In this document: positions 1-9,870 of the stretch, in pieces
Layout: every line of letters starts with the position of its first letter
Position numbering within the stretch: the first letter of the stretch is position 1
DNA from: Brachynemurus nebulosus
Taxonomy: Eukaryota > Arthropoda > Insecta > Neuroptera > Myrmeleontidae
DNA: 64,000 bases
Assembly: GCA_035578155.1 (NCBI GenBank)
Contig: JAPWDM010000012.1
Span: 16,713,619-16,777,618, forward strand
Direction of reading: 5' to 3'
Translations under genes and position numbers: made by a program
The notes under the pieces: model-generated
What the model was told of the DNA's origin: nothing
What the model saw: the letters and a program-made list of their open reading frames with translations, nothing else
Databases searched by the model: none

Positions 1-59
1 TGTTCGTTTATAATCGTTTTCCAAAGAATTCAATAATGTGTCGAATTTAATTCGTCACA
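1..59 (-). repeat. 3' LTR of element 1, partial
   Basis: These 59 bases are identical to 7058-7116, the start of the 5' LTR in the element's own direction. The rest of the 3' LTR lies left of the window. Confidence 0.9.
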
Positions 60-70
60 TTTTCACCCCG
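60..70 (-). other. Polypurine tract of element 1
   Basis: On the minus strand GGGGTGAAAA directly abuts the LTR start TGTGACG. This is the expected primer site for plus-strand DNA synthesis and fixes the left LTR boundary. Confidence 0.8.
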
Positions 71-98
71 TTCGCAAAAAGCGGAACGCTACGGGAAA

Positions 99-3000
99 TT
101 AAGCTGGTTTCAAATACCTTACATGACATTTACTGACTGCGGAGGTGCGTGGGTCTTGCAAAATGGCGGTACATGGTGTCAAGTAGGCGAGTAGAATGAA
201 CGGGCCTTGAAAACGTTGTAAGAATTTTGCTTCTTTATCAATATCGTGTTGATGTTGTAGAATCTTCTTGTAGACCATCTGACCAATAGTAAAATTTGAT
301 GTTTGTGGACGATTTGCGGTTAGATTTTTTATACGCTCATGTGCATTTGTGATTGCTTGTTGGATTTTTTGTGGATTTGGTTTGTCAGCTTGTAAGATTT
401 CCGATAATTCAGCATTTACGTCTAGTGGAGTTAGCATTTGACGGTTTAAGAATACTTGTGCTGGAGTAGCATTTATGGCTGAATTATACGAATTGTTGAA
501 GCTGAAGACAGCGTATTTCAAGAAGGTATTCCAGTTTGCATGATTGATTGAGTATTGTGAGATCATAGTAGCTAAATTGGATTTTATATTTCTTATAGAA
601 CGTTCAGCTGCGTTTGCCCTTGGATTATATGGAGAGGTGTAAATTTGGCGAATTGCTCTCTCGAAGCAGAAGTTGTTGTATCTCTCACTATGGAATACAG
701 ATTGGTTATCCGATACTATTGCTGATACATATCCGAAAGTGGTAAATATATCTTCCAGTATGTTTATGACCACTTTTGACGTTGTTTTCTTTGTAGGTCG
801 CGCAAAAATCCAACGACTGTATGAATCTGCAACTAGAAAAATGTATCTGAAGTCTTTGTCTTCTGGGGGTCCACGAGTTTTTATAATAGGGCCTACGAAA
901 TCGACGAAAATTTTTTCCCAGATATTTTTTGGGGGGTGACTTTGGAAAGCGATATCATAATTTTTGTTTACAGGTTTATGTTCTTTACAAATAGTACAAT
1001 TATTTACATATTCTTTTACAATATTATATAAATTAGGATAATAAAATCTATTAGCTATTTTTCGGTACGTACAAATAATTCCTGCGTGTGAAGAAAATAT
1101 TGATCTATGAAAATAATCTAATACATATTGTAACATTGATTTTGGTAAAACTATACGTTTCTTTTTATGTTTGCCAGAAAGATGTATCAGCAAACCTTCC
1201 CGAATACGAAAATTATTAACGACATTTCCAGCTCGTATTCGCTGGAGTTCGGTTTTCGTAAATGGGTCATTTTGCTGAGCGATCTTGATTGACATATAAC
1301 TATTTGGTTGGAAGTTTATGTTATTTATTAAATTTTGAATATTATCTAATTTTTGATTATTTATGCATAAATTATTTTCATTTTGTATAGTATTTATTAA
1401 GTTTATTTGATTATCTGGTTCTAAATTATTTTGTATTGTTTGTAGATTATTTTTATTTTCTTGTATATTGTATTTAGTATTTATATCTATTTTTGAATTT
1501 TCATTTTTTTCGATATCTGTATTTTCTGTATCAAATAATCGACTTAGCATATCACAAATATTGTTATCAGCGCCACGTACATGTACAGGTGTGAAGTTAT
1601 ATTGAGATATTTTTAGAAGCCATCTTGAGAGTTTATTGTATTTTTGTGGGGTTTGAAATAGATAGATGAGAGCATTACAATCTGTACGGAGTTCAAAATG
1701 TCTATCATGTAGGTAATCTTTAAATGAGTCTAAAGCATTTATAACTGCCATGAGTTCGGCTTCGTACGCGGATATTATTCTATTTTGATTATTGAATTTT
1801 TTTGAACAATATTCTATAGGGTGTAGTTTGTTATCAAATTCTTGCATTAGGCAACCACCGGTTCCAGTAAAACTAGCATCGGTGTAAACTATGAATTTTT
1901 TATTGAAATCCGGAAATTTCAATATCGGGGGGTTAGCTAAATGATGTTTTAATTTATTTATTGCATCAATATGGTGCTGTTCAATTTTAAATTTTACATC
2001 TTTCTTTTTTAGTTCATTTAACGGAGCTACTATTATTGAAAATTGGGGGATGTATTTTGCGTAAAATGCAAATGCACCTAACATTGACTGTAGTTGTTTT
2101 ATATTTTTTGGTATAGCCATATTAAGTAGTGCTGAGGTCTTATTGGGGTCTGGTAATCTACCCATTGGAGTTACTAAATTTCCTAATATCTTGAGACGTG
2201 ACATGAAAAATTTTGCTTTTGATGGATTTACAGTGAGACCTGTTCTTTTTAATCTGGCCAGTACTGTTTGCAAATCGGCAAAGTGTTGCGTTATGTTTTT
2301 ACTATGAATAATTAAATCATCATAATAGATTAATAAGCATTTATTCATTAAGTCAGCGAATTCTCTAGATAGATACCTAATTAAAGCTTGGCTAGAACAT
2401 TTTAGACCCATCGGGGCTACTGTAAATTGAAATTGTTGCCCTAACTGCGTTATAATGGCTGTTAGTGGTTTAGATTCGTCATCTAACGGGATTTGATAAA
2501 ACGACTGTGTTAGGTCAATTGTGGAAAATACCGTTGAATTGCCTAAATTGGAAAATACGTGATTCATAGAAAGACCGACTACGGGGTCCGAAGCCAGATA
2601 AAAATTTAAATTCCTAAAATCGCAAACGAGGCGTTTGGACCCGTCTTGTTTATCTACCAAAAACACTGGAGATGCATATAAACTCTGTGCCTCCTCGATA
2701 ATGCCTGCTTTTAATAATTCTTGTAATTTATCTTGTAAAATTTGAAGTTGATCTCCTTTTAGAACATAAGGATGTTTTGCTACTGGTGTATTATTTAATA
2801 TTGGTATATGATATTTAAAATTTTTGGCCCTGCCTGGTTTTGAGGTTAAAACGGATTTATATCTGCTTAATAAATTGTCTAAATGTTTTTGTTGTTCTTC
2901 GTTTAAATTTATCTTAGACTCAGTTACTATGTTTATAATATATTCATTTTGTATCTTTAAAAATGAAATTTTATTATTAAGGTCGTGTTTTAAGGTAACT

Positions 3001-3356
3001 GTATTGTTAATGAAATTAATTATTAAGCCGCATTTATGTAAAGTATCAGAGCCTAATAATATTGGGAATGCTAAATTTTCTATAATATAAAATTTTTGAG
3101 TCCATGATAAATTTGCGATTTTAAAGTGTAGGTTGACGCAATTAGAAAGTTCTAGTCGATTACTACCGGGTAAAGATGCTATTAGATTTGAATTAATTAT
3201 TTTAATTTTGTATTTAGATGTTTTAATAATTTTATCTAAGGTTTTTTTACGAATTATGTTTATGTTTGTGCCGGAATCTAATAATGCTATGTATGGAATT
3301 TGATTGATGAAAATGTTTATTGAAGGGATATTATTTGTACGATTATTTAGTTTTTT
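99..3356 (-). CDS. pol: Pol polyprotein of element 1 (protease, RT, RNase H, integrase)
   Basis: Gypsy-type Pol, entered by -1 frameshift at 3350-3356 and read to the TAA at 99-101; about 1085 residues lie in this frame. From the frameshift down to the GTG at 2664-2666 I find no stop and no ATG, which fits translation only as a Gag-Pol fusion. An aspartic protease motif LLDSGTN lies near 3265-3285. Counting from the GTG at 2666, the RT box YYDD is at residues 114-117, RNase H TDAS at 262-265, the integrase HHCC zinc finger at about 520-560, and the catalytic triad is D589, D653 and E688. An Asn-rich linker (about 380-455) separates RNase H from integrase. No frameshift or stop is seen. The protein copies the RNA genome in the particle and integrates the cDNA. 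Confidence 0.93.
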   Translation of the reverse strand, partial: KKLNNRTNNIPSINIFINQIPYIALLDSGTNINIIRKKTLDKIIKTSKYKIKIINSNLIASLPGSNRLELSNCVNLHFKIANLSWTQKFYIIENLAFPILLGSDTLHKCGLIINFINNTVTLKHDLNNKISFLKIQNEYIINIVTESKINLNEEQQKHLDNLLSRYKSVLTSKPGRAKNFKYHIPILNNTPVAKHPYVLKGDQLQILQDKLQELLKAGIIEEAQSLYASPVFLVDKQDGSKRLVCDFRNLNFYLASDPVVGLSMNHVFSNLGNSTVFSTIDLTQSFYQIPLDDESKPLTAIITQLGQQFQFTVAPMGLKCSSQALIRYLSREFADLMNKCLLIYYDDLIIHSKNITQHFADLQTVLARLKRTGLTVNPSKAKFFMSRLKILGNLVTPMGRLPDPNKTSALLNMAIPKNIKQLQSMLGAFAFYAKYIPQFSIIVAPLNELKKKDVKFKIEQHHIDAINKLKHHLANPPILKFPDFNKKFIVYTDASFTGTGGCLMQEFDNKLHPIEYCSKKFNNQNRIISAYEAELMAVINALDSFKDYLHDRHFELRTDCNALIYLFQTPQKYNKLSRWLLKISQYNFTPVHVRGADNNICDMLSRLFDTENTDIEKNENSKIDINTKYNIQENKNNLQTIQNNLEPDNQINLINTIQNENNLCINNQKLDNIQNLINNINFQPNSYMSIKIAQQNDPFTKTELQRIRAGNVVNNFRIREGLLIHLSGKHKKKRIVLPKSMLQYVLDYFHRSIFSSHAGIICTYRKIANRFYYPNLYNIVKEYVNNCTICKEHKPVNKNYDIAFQSHPPKNIWEKIFVDFVGPIIKTRGPPEDKDFRYIFLVADSYSRWIFARPTKKTTSKVVINILEDIFTTFGYVSAIVSDNQSVFHSERYNNFCFERAIRQIYTSPYNPRANAAERSIRNIKSNLATMISQYSINHANWNTFLKYAVFSFNNSYNSAINATPAQVFLNRQMLTPLDVNAELSEILQADKPNPQKIQQAITNAHERIKNLTANRPQTSNFTIGQMVYKKILQHQHDIDKEAKFLQRFQGPFILLAYLTPCTAILQDPRTSAVSKCHVRYLKPA

Positions 3357-4651
3357 GGAATTTGTATTTGTGTATTTGGTATGTTTTCGTTTGTTTGTGA
3401 TGTAGAAGGGAAATTAGTTTCGGTGAAAGGGTTGTTTGAATTAATTGTTGTAGAATTACTGTTTTGTATTTCGTTATTTGTAGAATTTATGTTGTTAGTG
3501 TTAGATTGATACGGACGTAACCTTTTTCGACAGACATTGTAACTGTGACCGGAAATTTTACAAAACGTACAAAATGGTGAATAATTTTTATTCGTGAAAT
3601 TGTTACTATTTTTATAGTTGTTATTTTGTCGAGTATTTGTATGATTTCTATTGTGTGTGTTGGGAAGGTGGTTAGTATTGTTAAGTGTATTAATAGGATT
3701 TTCTGGTGAACCGTTAGTAAAATTAGTATTGTTAGCTGTTGGCGTAGGAAATTGTGAAGGAGAGTTAGTTGTGTTAAAATATTGTGGGTTTGAGGGGTTA
3801 ATAGTGTTAGCAGGGTTTAGGACGGTGTTATTTGAAATATTTTGTCTATTTATAAAGTTTTGTTGCCTAATTTTAATTTCTTCGACTTGTCGAGCTAGCG
3901 TGAGCAAGTCTTGAAAGGTGTTTGGTACTGGTGAAAATTTAATTAAGTCGAAGGTGGTGTAATTTACGTGAGCAAAAATTAATTGTACTATGTCGATATC
4001 AAGCATATGTGGACATAGGATATTTGCGTTACATTTAATTGATTGAACGAAATTATAGAATGATTCGTGGTCATATTGTTTTCTATGTACAGTTTTGTCT
4101 ATTAAATCCTGTTTTATTGTTGGAGAAATGTAATCGCTCAATAATTCTGTTTTGATATCCTGCCAAGTATTATTGGCATCTAATTTTTGAGACCAAAAAT
4201 ATTTTGAATTTGTGTGGCACTTTGTTAATAAAAATTTTAATAAGGTGGTTTCCGAGATGACCTTTAAAGATATTACGTTTTGTGTTTCTAGAATGAACTT
4301 TAATATTGACATAGGATTGAGAATATTTAATAACGGGATGGATTTAGTAAATTCTTCTATACGAATTTTGGCAACAGGGCTTTGATTGATTGATTGATTT
4401 TCCGGAATTGTATTTTGATTGTATGTAGAAGGATGTGGGTTTTGTGTTGTTGAAATTTGTGTAATGAGTGAGTTTAAATTAGTACTTATCTCGTTTATCT
4501 GTAGATTTTGTGTTTCCTGAATTGCTTGTTGTCCCGAAATCATAGTATTTAAAGCCTGTGTTATTGTATTTATGGTATCGGCCGCCTGTGTCAAGAGCTC
4601 CTCAATTGGTGCAGGTTCCATTTTTGATTTACTTCTTAAATAATAGGGCAT
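3347..4651 (-). CDS. gag: Gag of element 1
   Basis: 434-residue capsid/nucleocapsid precursor. The ATG at 4651 is the first in frame and follows an AT-rich leader. Residues ~95-265 form the globular, capsid-like part. Residues ~265-355 are a low-complexity Asn/Thr/Pro stretch. One CCHC zinc knuckle of the form CX2CX4HX4C lies at 361-374 (C361, C364, H369, C374), followed by a basic patch. The gene ends at the TAA at 3347-3349, directly after the frameshift heptamer, and pol lies in the -1 frame. It forms the particle shell and packages the element RNA through the zinc knuckle. The low-complexity region reflects the AT-rich composition and is unlike the compact Gag of the second element in this window. 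Confidence 0.9.
   Translation of the reverse strand: MPYYLRSKSKMEPAPIEELLTQAADTINTITQALNTMISGQQAIQETQNLQINEISTNLNSLITQISTTQNPHPSTYNQNTIPENQSINQSPVAKIRIEEFTKSIPLLNILNPMSILKFILETQNVISLKVISETTLLKFLLTKCHTNSKYFWSQKLDANNTWQDIKTELLSDYISPTIKQDLIDKTVHRKQYDHESFYNFVQSIKCNANILCPHMLDIDIVQLIFAHVNYTTFDLIKFSPVPNTFQDLLTLARQVEEIKIRQQNFINRQNISNNTVLNPANTINPSNPQYFNTTNSPSQFPTPTANNTNFTNGSPENPINTLNNTNHLPNTHNRNHTNTRQNNNYKNSNNFTNKNYSPFCTFCKISGHSYNVCRKRLRPYQSNTNNINSTNNEIQNSNSTTINSNNPFTETNFPSTSQTNENIPNTQIQIPKN
3350..3356 (-). promoter_or_regulatory. -1 ribosomal frameshift site A AAA AAC (gag/pol of element 1)
   Basis: The last gag codons are CCA AAA AAC TAA, so the heptamer A AAA AAC sits in the correct phase (xxA AAA AAC) immediately before the gag stop. 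Slipping back one base enters the pol frame, which is open from here. A AAA AAC is one of the established eukaryotic slippery heptamers. I see no strong stem-loop in the AT-rich 40 bases downstream; the adjacent stop codon may provide the pause. Confidence 0.82.
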
Positions 4652-4666
4652 AGAAACTAATCTTCT

Positions 4667-4702
<36 letters not shown>

Positions 4703-6699
4703 TGTTACATAAATTAATATTTAAAATATATGTTAAGTGATAGATATGAAACTAAGATGCAAATTGCAAATTTATATCAGCAAGTTTGGGAAATTTTCTT
4801 GACTGCTACCATAAATGTAGCAAAAAATTAAAATTAAAAATTAAAATTAATTAATATGGTGTTTATTTATTGGATGTTGATTATAGTTATTATTTATTAT
4901 GTGTTGTAATTGGTTGTCTTGGGGTTATAAGTATTCGGACTTTGGGTGCTACTTTTCGGGTTGATTGGGGTTACGATCAGCAGAGTTTTCTCCTAGGTCT
5001 TATGGAGACAAGATGGTGTGTGGCAGTGGAAGGCTATGGTCGCAGATCGTTTTCCCAAACCACAAGATCCCCAAATAACCTGAAATTCCTTTTGACTGTA
5101 AAGGCTGGTTTTTAAATTAGAAACACGAAATTTCATCAACTACAATTTATTACAATAAAGGATGACTAGAGATAATTTTGAGTTACAAAATTTGAAATCT
5201 TAAAAAATGTTACGACAATAAATAATTACCAATTTGAGAATTCACACAAATGTTTCTTGGCTATCTTTTCGAATAGTTTTAAAGTAGAATTTGCATCTTA
5301 GATCCTCGATGTGGCGATACGTTTCAAACTGAGACGCACGATATTCAAGTATACCGCGTGTGCCAGTTAGGGAAATGTATTACCACATGAGTTAGTAAAT
5401 TGTACAGCTTTTACTTAAATGTAAATTAAAGTTTCGAAATTTATAGAATAATTTTTTTTTTTTTAAAATATCGTTACAAAGATTTTTTTGGAAAATATGT
5501 TGTTAATCGAATTAAATTAAAGTTGCAAACACAAATTTTATAACTGTACCGATTTTCCTTTTAAAATTTATGACTAGAATAATTTGTATGTGTATTTCTG
5601 TAAATATCAAATTTTATGAAATTATAAATTAATCGATATTAAATTTTGTTTGAGCTCATTAATTAAAAATAATAATTTTGGTTTTTTTTTTTTTCCTTTT
5701 TTTTTTATTTTTTTTTTTTTTTTTTTATTTTTTCGATTTTTTTGGTTTTTTTTTTTTTTTATTTCAATTGTTTTTTGGTATAAGTAAAGTGTCTAAGTTA
5801 TACTTAAACACGAGACGAGTGGGGCCTAAAATACGGCTTCCTTTGCCCAAACGTGCTCCTTCGATTTCTTGAGGAGAAATCGGAAAGAAAAAACTTTTAC
5901 GACGAGAAAACTATTGCAATTTTATTGTGATATACGTGTCGGATTTCATACGAGGGAGCAAACTAAATTAAATTTAGCCTGCCAGCGTTTACCCCTGTCC
6001 AGACACAATTGAACGCCTTTTGGAAATTTCAGAATTACGGATGGCAAAAATAAAATCAGATTTAAATTGAAATTTTTTAGAAGATAACGTTACAAATTAA
6101 ATTTTACTAAAGCTTTATAAGATTTAAAGGATTCAACCAGATATCGAAATAATGCTAAGAGTTGCACATGTTCAAATTTTGTTTACCTAACCGGAAATAG
6201 TTACGTGATTTGATAATAATTAAACTATACACACAATCAGTATATACTTGGAAATTTACTTAAAGTTAATCTAAATATAAATCTACGAATATAAATTACA
6301 CAAATAACTAAATATACCTATACTTTCTAAATTATAAATTAACTAAATTTGAGTCGTTGACTTTTGCTGAATCCCCGAAATTTTTTTGAATTTCGAATGA
6401 ATGCGATAGTACAAGACGACGTTAAATATTTAAGTTAAATTTTACTTACATGCTATTATTCCCTTTAATTATATTTTATATTAAGTTATGCTTTCGCTGA
6501 TACACATTAAATTTAAATTATTTTTCCATATTATTTAAATAAATTTCCAAATTTTTATTACAATAAAATATTACTTATCTTAACAATGATGCATTTTTTT
6601 TTTTTTTAATAATAACGTTATAATTTCTAAATTACATCTTGACCAAGTCCCTTTTTTTTTTACATTTCTTTGTTCGATGTTAACATCATCGCGGTCGCT
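4652..6699 (-). other. 5' leader of element 1, with low-complexity tracts
   Basis: About 2 kb between the 5' LTR and the gag ATG. It holds a (TA)n run at 4673-4700, a T-rich tract at 5683-5762, and a possible primer binding site next to the LTR. On the minus strand GCGACCGCGA at about 6690-6699 resembles the complement of a tRNA-Arg 3' end, but the leading TGG is not preserved. No open frame here is convincing. Confidence 0.5.
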
Positions 6700-7116
6700 T
6701 GGAGAAGAGAGAGTGTATTCTTTTTAATTAATATAAGTTACTTATTTTTTTAATTATCTATTATATAATTTGTTTGCCAATTAATTTTGAAATAAAGTTC
6801 GATCAAACAATGGACAAAGCGTTAACTAAACTTTCAGATTTCTGTATAAAAATATGTGATGGTAATACGAAATGTAAGCGTCAATTTGAAAATATATCAC
6901 TAGGTGGCATTTATATATATATAATTGATTTTTATTGAATTCTATGATCTGACATATTGGACCACAGAGGATATTGGATTGATATTAACTTCGAACACAA
7001 ATGTTAGATGTCAGTATTCTGACATTTTGCAAATCGAGTAATTATTAATTAATCTAATGTTCGTTTATAATCGTTTTCCAAAGAATTCAATAATGTGTCG
7101 AATTTAATTCGTCACA
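6700..7116 (-). repeat. 5' LTR of element 1
   Basis: The outer end at 7116 is certain, because 7058-7116 repeats positions 1-59. The inner end at about 6700 is inferred from a CA terminus on the minus strand next to the weak tRNA-Arg-like primer site, giving about 417 bp. A TATATATATAAATG stretch (~6908-6922) and an AATAAA (~6932-6937) on the minus strand could be the promoter and poly(A) signal. Confidence 0.55.
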
Positions 7117-9300
7117 ATAATTATATGTATAAACCCATCATTTTAGTGGTAAATAAATTTGCACATTCAGTTTTTTTTTTCTTTTGACAACAAAACAAAT
7201 AATTTTAAATTTTGACAAGTTGTATCATACATTTTTGAAAATATTAAATATTTATTTTTTTAAGGCAAAAATGTATTAAAGATCTGAAATTTGTTTAACA
7301 AAAACCATACATCTGCTCGTTTTACCTTAAAAATCTCGGAAAATAGAATATTTTTCAATAATTAACTCAGAAAAAGCATATATGAGGTAATTTTCATGAT
7401 ATTTTTTTGAAAATTTCAAAATAGTAGGGTTACAATGTTTTTTTTTTTAATTATTTTGTAGAATTTGGTAAACACACATCGTAAAAAGTACTCGCCTTGA
7501 AAAAATCAAACAAGTATTTAAAAAAAAAATACTATTTCTTAAAGAAAATATTAAAATTATGTACAAATGCCCTCCTGACCAACTGATATATTGGAACCGA
7601 TTTTGAGCAGCTGGATTTACTACAGGCAAAAGCTCATAGTGAATACACACATTTTTTAACATCCTTTTGAATTTTGTAATTCAATCATTACAAATAAAAT
7701 CTAAATAAAAAAAAATCTCTATGACCTGTTTTTTCTCAATTTTCTAGCATCAAATCTAGCGATAATTAACTAGCGGGTGATTGTATTGACCACACATTTT
7801 AATGTAAAATATATTAATTTTAACCGGCTTCAAAATAACGTTTCGATTTTAACAATAAAAATATTTAAAAAAGTGTTTAAGTTCTGGCAAGATTGTCAAA
7901 AAGGGACTGAAATATTTAATGTGTTAAGTACTTACTAGACTTATAAACTTTCATTTTCGTATACGCTTTCGGTTTCGGATATTTAATTATTTCGGATATC
8001 GGTAGTTTTAGTTACGGTTACGAATATCCATAACATCCCTAATGTAAATGTTTGTCAATCCAACTTCATCGAGAGAAAGTTAATTAGGTATTTACGATTT
8101 TCGGAAGAACACGTATATAAATTTTATAAGTACGTATTATCATATAAACACATTTGGTTTGCAATTTTTTAATAATTAGTTTCTACGCTACTGAAATTAT
8201 CTATCCATTTGAAAATTGGGATCCAGTGATGTACATTGACACTACAAAAGTGTGAGTGAAAAATTTCATTTTCACTTTTACTGAAATTATGTCATAAATT
8301 CATATTTTCAGAATTTATTCATTTGACAGAAAAATTCTAAATTATTAAAAAAGCCAAATAATTAATAACAATTAAAATAAAAAAAAAAAAAAAAAAAACA
8401 GAAAACATTTATTTATATTTGCATTTTTATAAAAATATGTAGGTATTATATTTTATATGCACTTTAACTAAAATGTCAAATTTCACACGTTTCAATTTCA
8501 CTCATAATGTGCTTAAAAATCAAAACTTAAAGTTTATAACATTCACAATCCGTGTAGAGTGTCCATACGTCTTGGTTTTCCCGGATTTGTCACGGTTCTA
8601 GCTCCGTTGCTCCGGTGTCCCGACAGACTTTTTCAAGACGTCGGTCGATTTGTTTCGGTTTTTCAAACTACTAATTTTTTATTTTCATCATCTAATAAGT
8701 ACACAATTTTTCATTTTAAATAATGAATAGTTCAGTATCATATTAAAAGATCAACAGTAGGATTCATTTACAACCAAACCTAAAAATATTTAAAAAAAAT
8801 TAATTACTAATTAAATTTTCCAAGTTTTTTCGATTTTACCTTAAACACGAACTTCCAAAAAAACATTTTCTTTTCTTAACTTTCCATCATATATGTATCT
8901 ACATAAATAAATTGTAATATTATTTTGCTTGCTTTTATGATACTGAAGGTACTGAAGTTATTGAACAATTAAAAATTAAAATGACTGGAATTTTATTCGA
9001 ACTTTTAAATAAAGTAGTTAACTAACGCGCTAGATAGATAACGCCACAATACAGAAATTGTCAACATTTAAATGTTCATGTTTCACATTAATACAAAATA
9101 AAATACATTAATACAAAATAAAATTGTCTAAGAAGCTCACTTTCATAAGAAATTTTATAAAAATTTAAAAAATATATATTTCCTAGAACAGGGGGCGATT
9201 TATTTTAAAAAAAAAATTAATATTTTAAATAAAGAGCCATTAATAGGTAATCTATACATATAATACAAATGTAACGAGACCGTTTCTGTATAGGGAATAT
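7117..9300. other. AT-rich spacer without recognisable gene
   Basis: No supported coding region. A poly(A) run lies at 8382-8398. A distinctly less AT-rich stretch at about 8555-8665 (containing TTTTCCCGGATTTGTCACGG) looks like a fragment of an old DNA transposon, but I cannot assign it. Confidence 0.4.
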
Positions 9301-9870
9301 TTTTTAAAAATTGTGCAGATACTGTAAATAGTTATCGATGTAGATATCAAAACAGTGATTTTTTAAATTTTTTTCTGTCTGTCTGTCTGTCTGTCTGTCT
9401 GTTCGTCTGTTCACGCATCACACAAAAACTACTGGATGGATTTTAATGAAATTTGGTGTGCCGACAACTTATTACCCGGATCAACATCTAAGATACTTTC
9501 TACTTCGAGAAAATGTCTCATTCCCACGGGAAAATGGAAAAACCATGTTGAGCATGTGCATACAGTACGCAAAAACTATTGAACGGATTTTGATGCAATT
9601 TGGTGTGGTGATAACTTATTACCTGAGTCCGCATCTCAGATACTTTTTATTTCGGGAAAGTGGCTCATTCCCACAGGAAAATAAAAAAACTTTTTGAGCA
9701 TGTGCACATATTACGCGAAAACTATTGAACGGATTTTTATGAAATCTGGTGTAGTGATAACTTATTACCTGCGTCAACATTTAGGATACTTTTTATTACG
9801 GGAAAATATTTCCTTCCTTCAGGAAAATTCAAAAATTATTTTGCTTATGTGCATGTATACTTAAAACTAT
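9300..9870 (+). repeat. Interspersed repeat with (GTCT)n and three ~147-bp tandem units
   Basis: A (GTCT)n microsatellite at 9376-9413 is followed by units starting near 9425, 9571 and 9718, each opening like AAAACTATTGAACGGATTTT and running through AACTTATTACC. A fourth partial unit starts at 9862. Repeats with a GTCT tract followed by such 'AAACTACTGGACGG' text are widespread in arthropod genomes; I cannot name the family. Open frames across it are accidental. Confidence 0.6.

Larger units (their letters stand above)
1..7116 (-). mobile_element. Ty3/Gypsy LTR retrotransposon 1 (3' LTR cut by window start)
   Basis: Minus-strand element that reads 5' LTR (right), leader, gag, pol, polypurine tract, 3' LTR (left). 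The first 59 bases recur exactly at 7058-7116 and mark the outer end of the LTR, which starts TGTGACG on the minus strand. The order protease, reverse transcriptase, RNase H, integrase places it in Ty3/Gypsy (Metaviridae). There is no envelope-like frame between the pol stop at 99 and the LTR at 59. Both reading frames are open throughout, so it could be intact. The target-site duplication cannot be checked because the left end lies outside the window. Confidence 0.93.

Noticed and set aside
5678..5872. 64-codon Phe-rich frame
   Set aside because: A direct product of the poly(T) tract in the leader of Gypsy element 1.
9446..9697. 83-codon frame in the (GTCT)n repeat
   Set aside because: It spans tandem DNA units; the protein repeat merely mirrors the DNA repeat.
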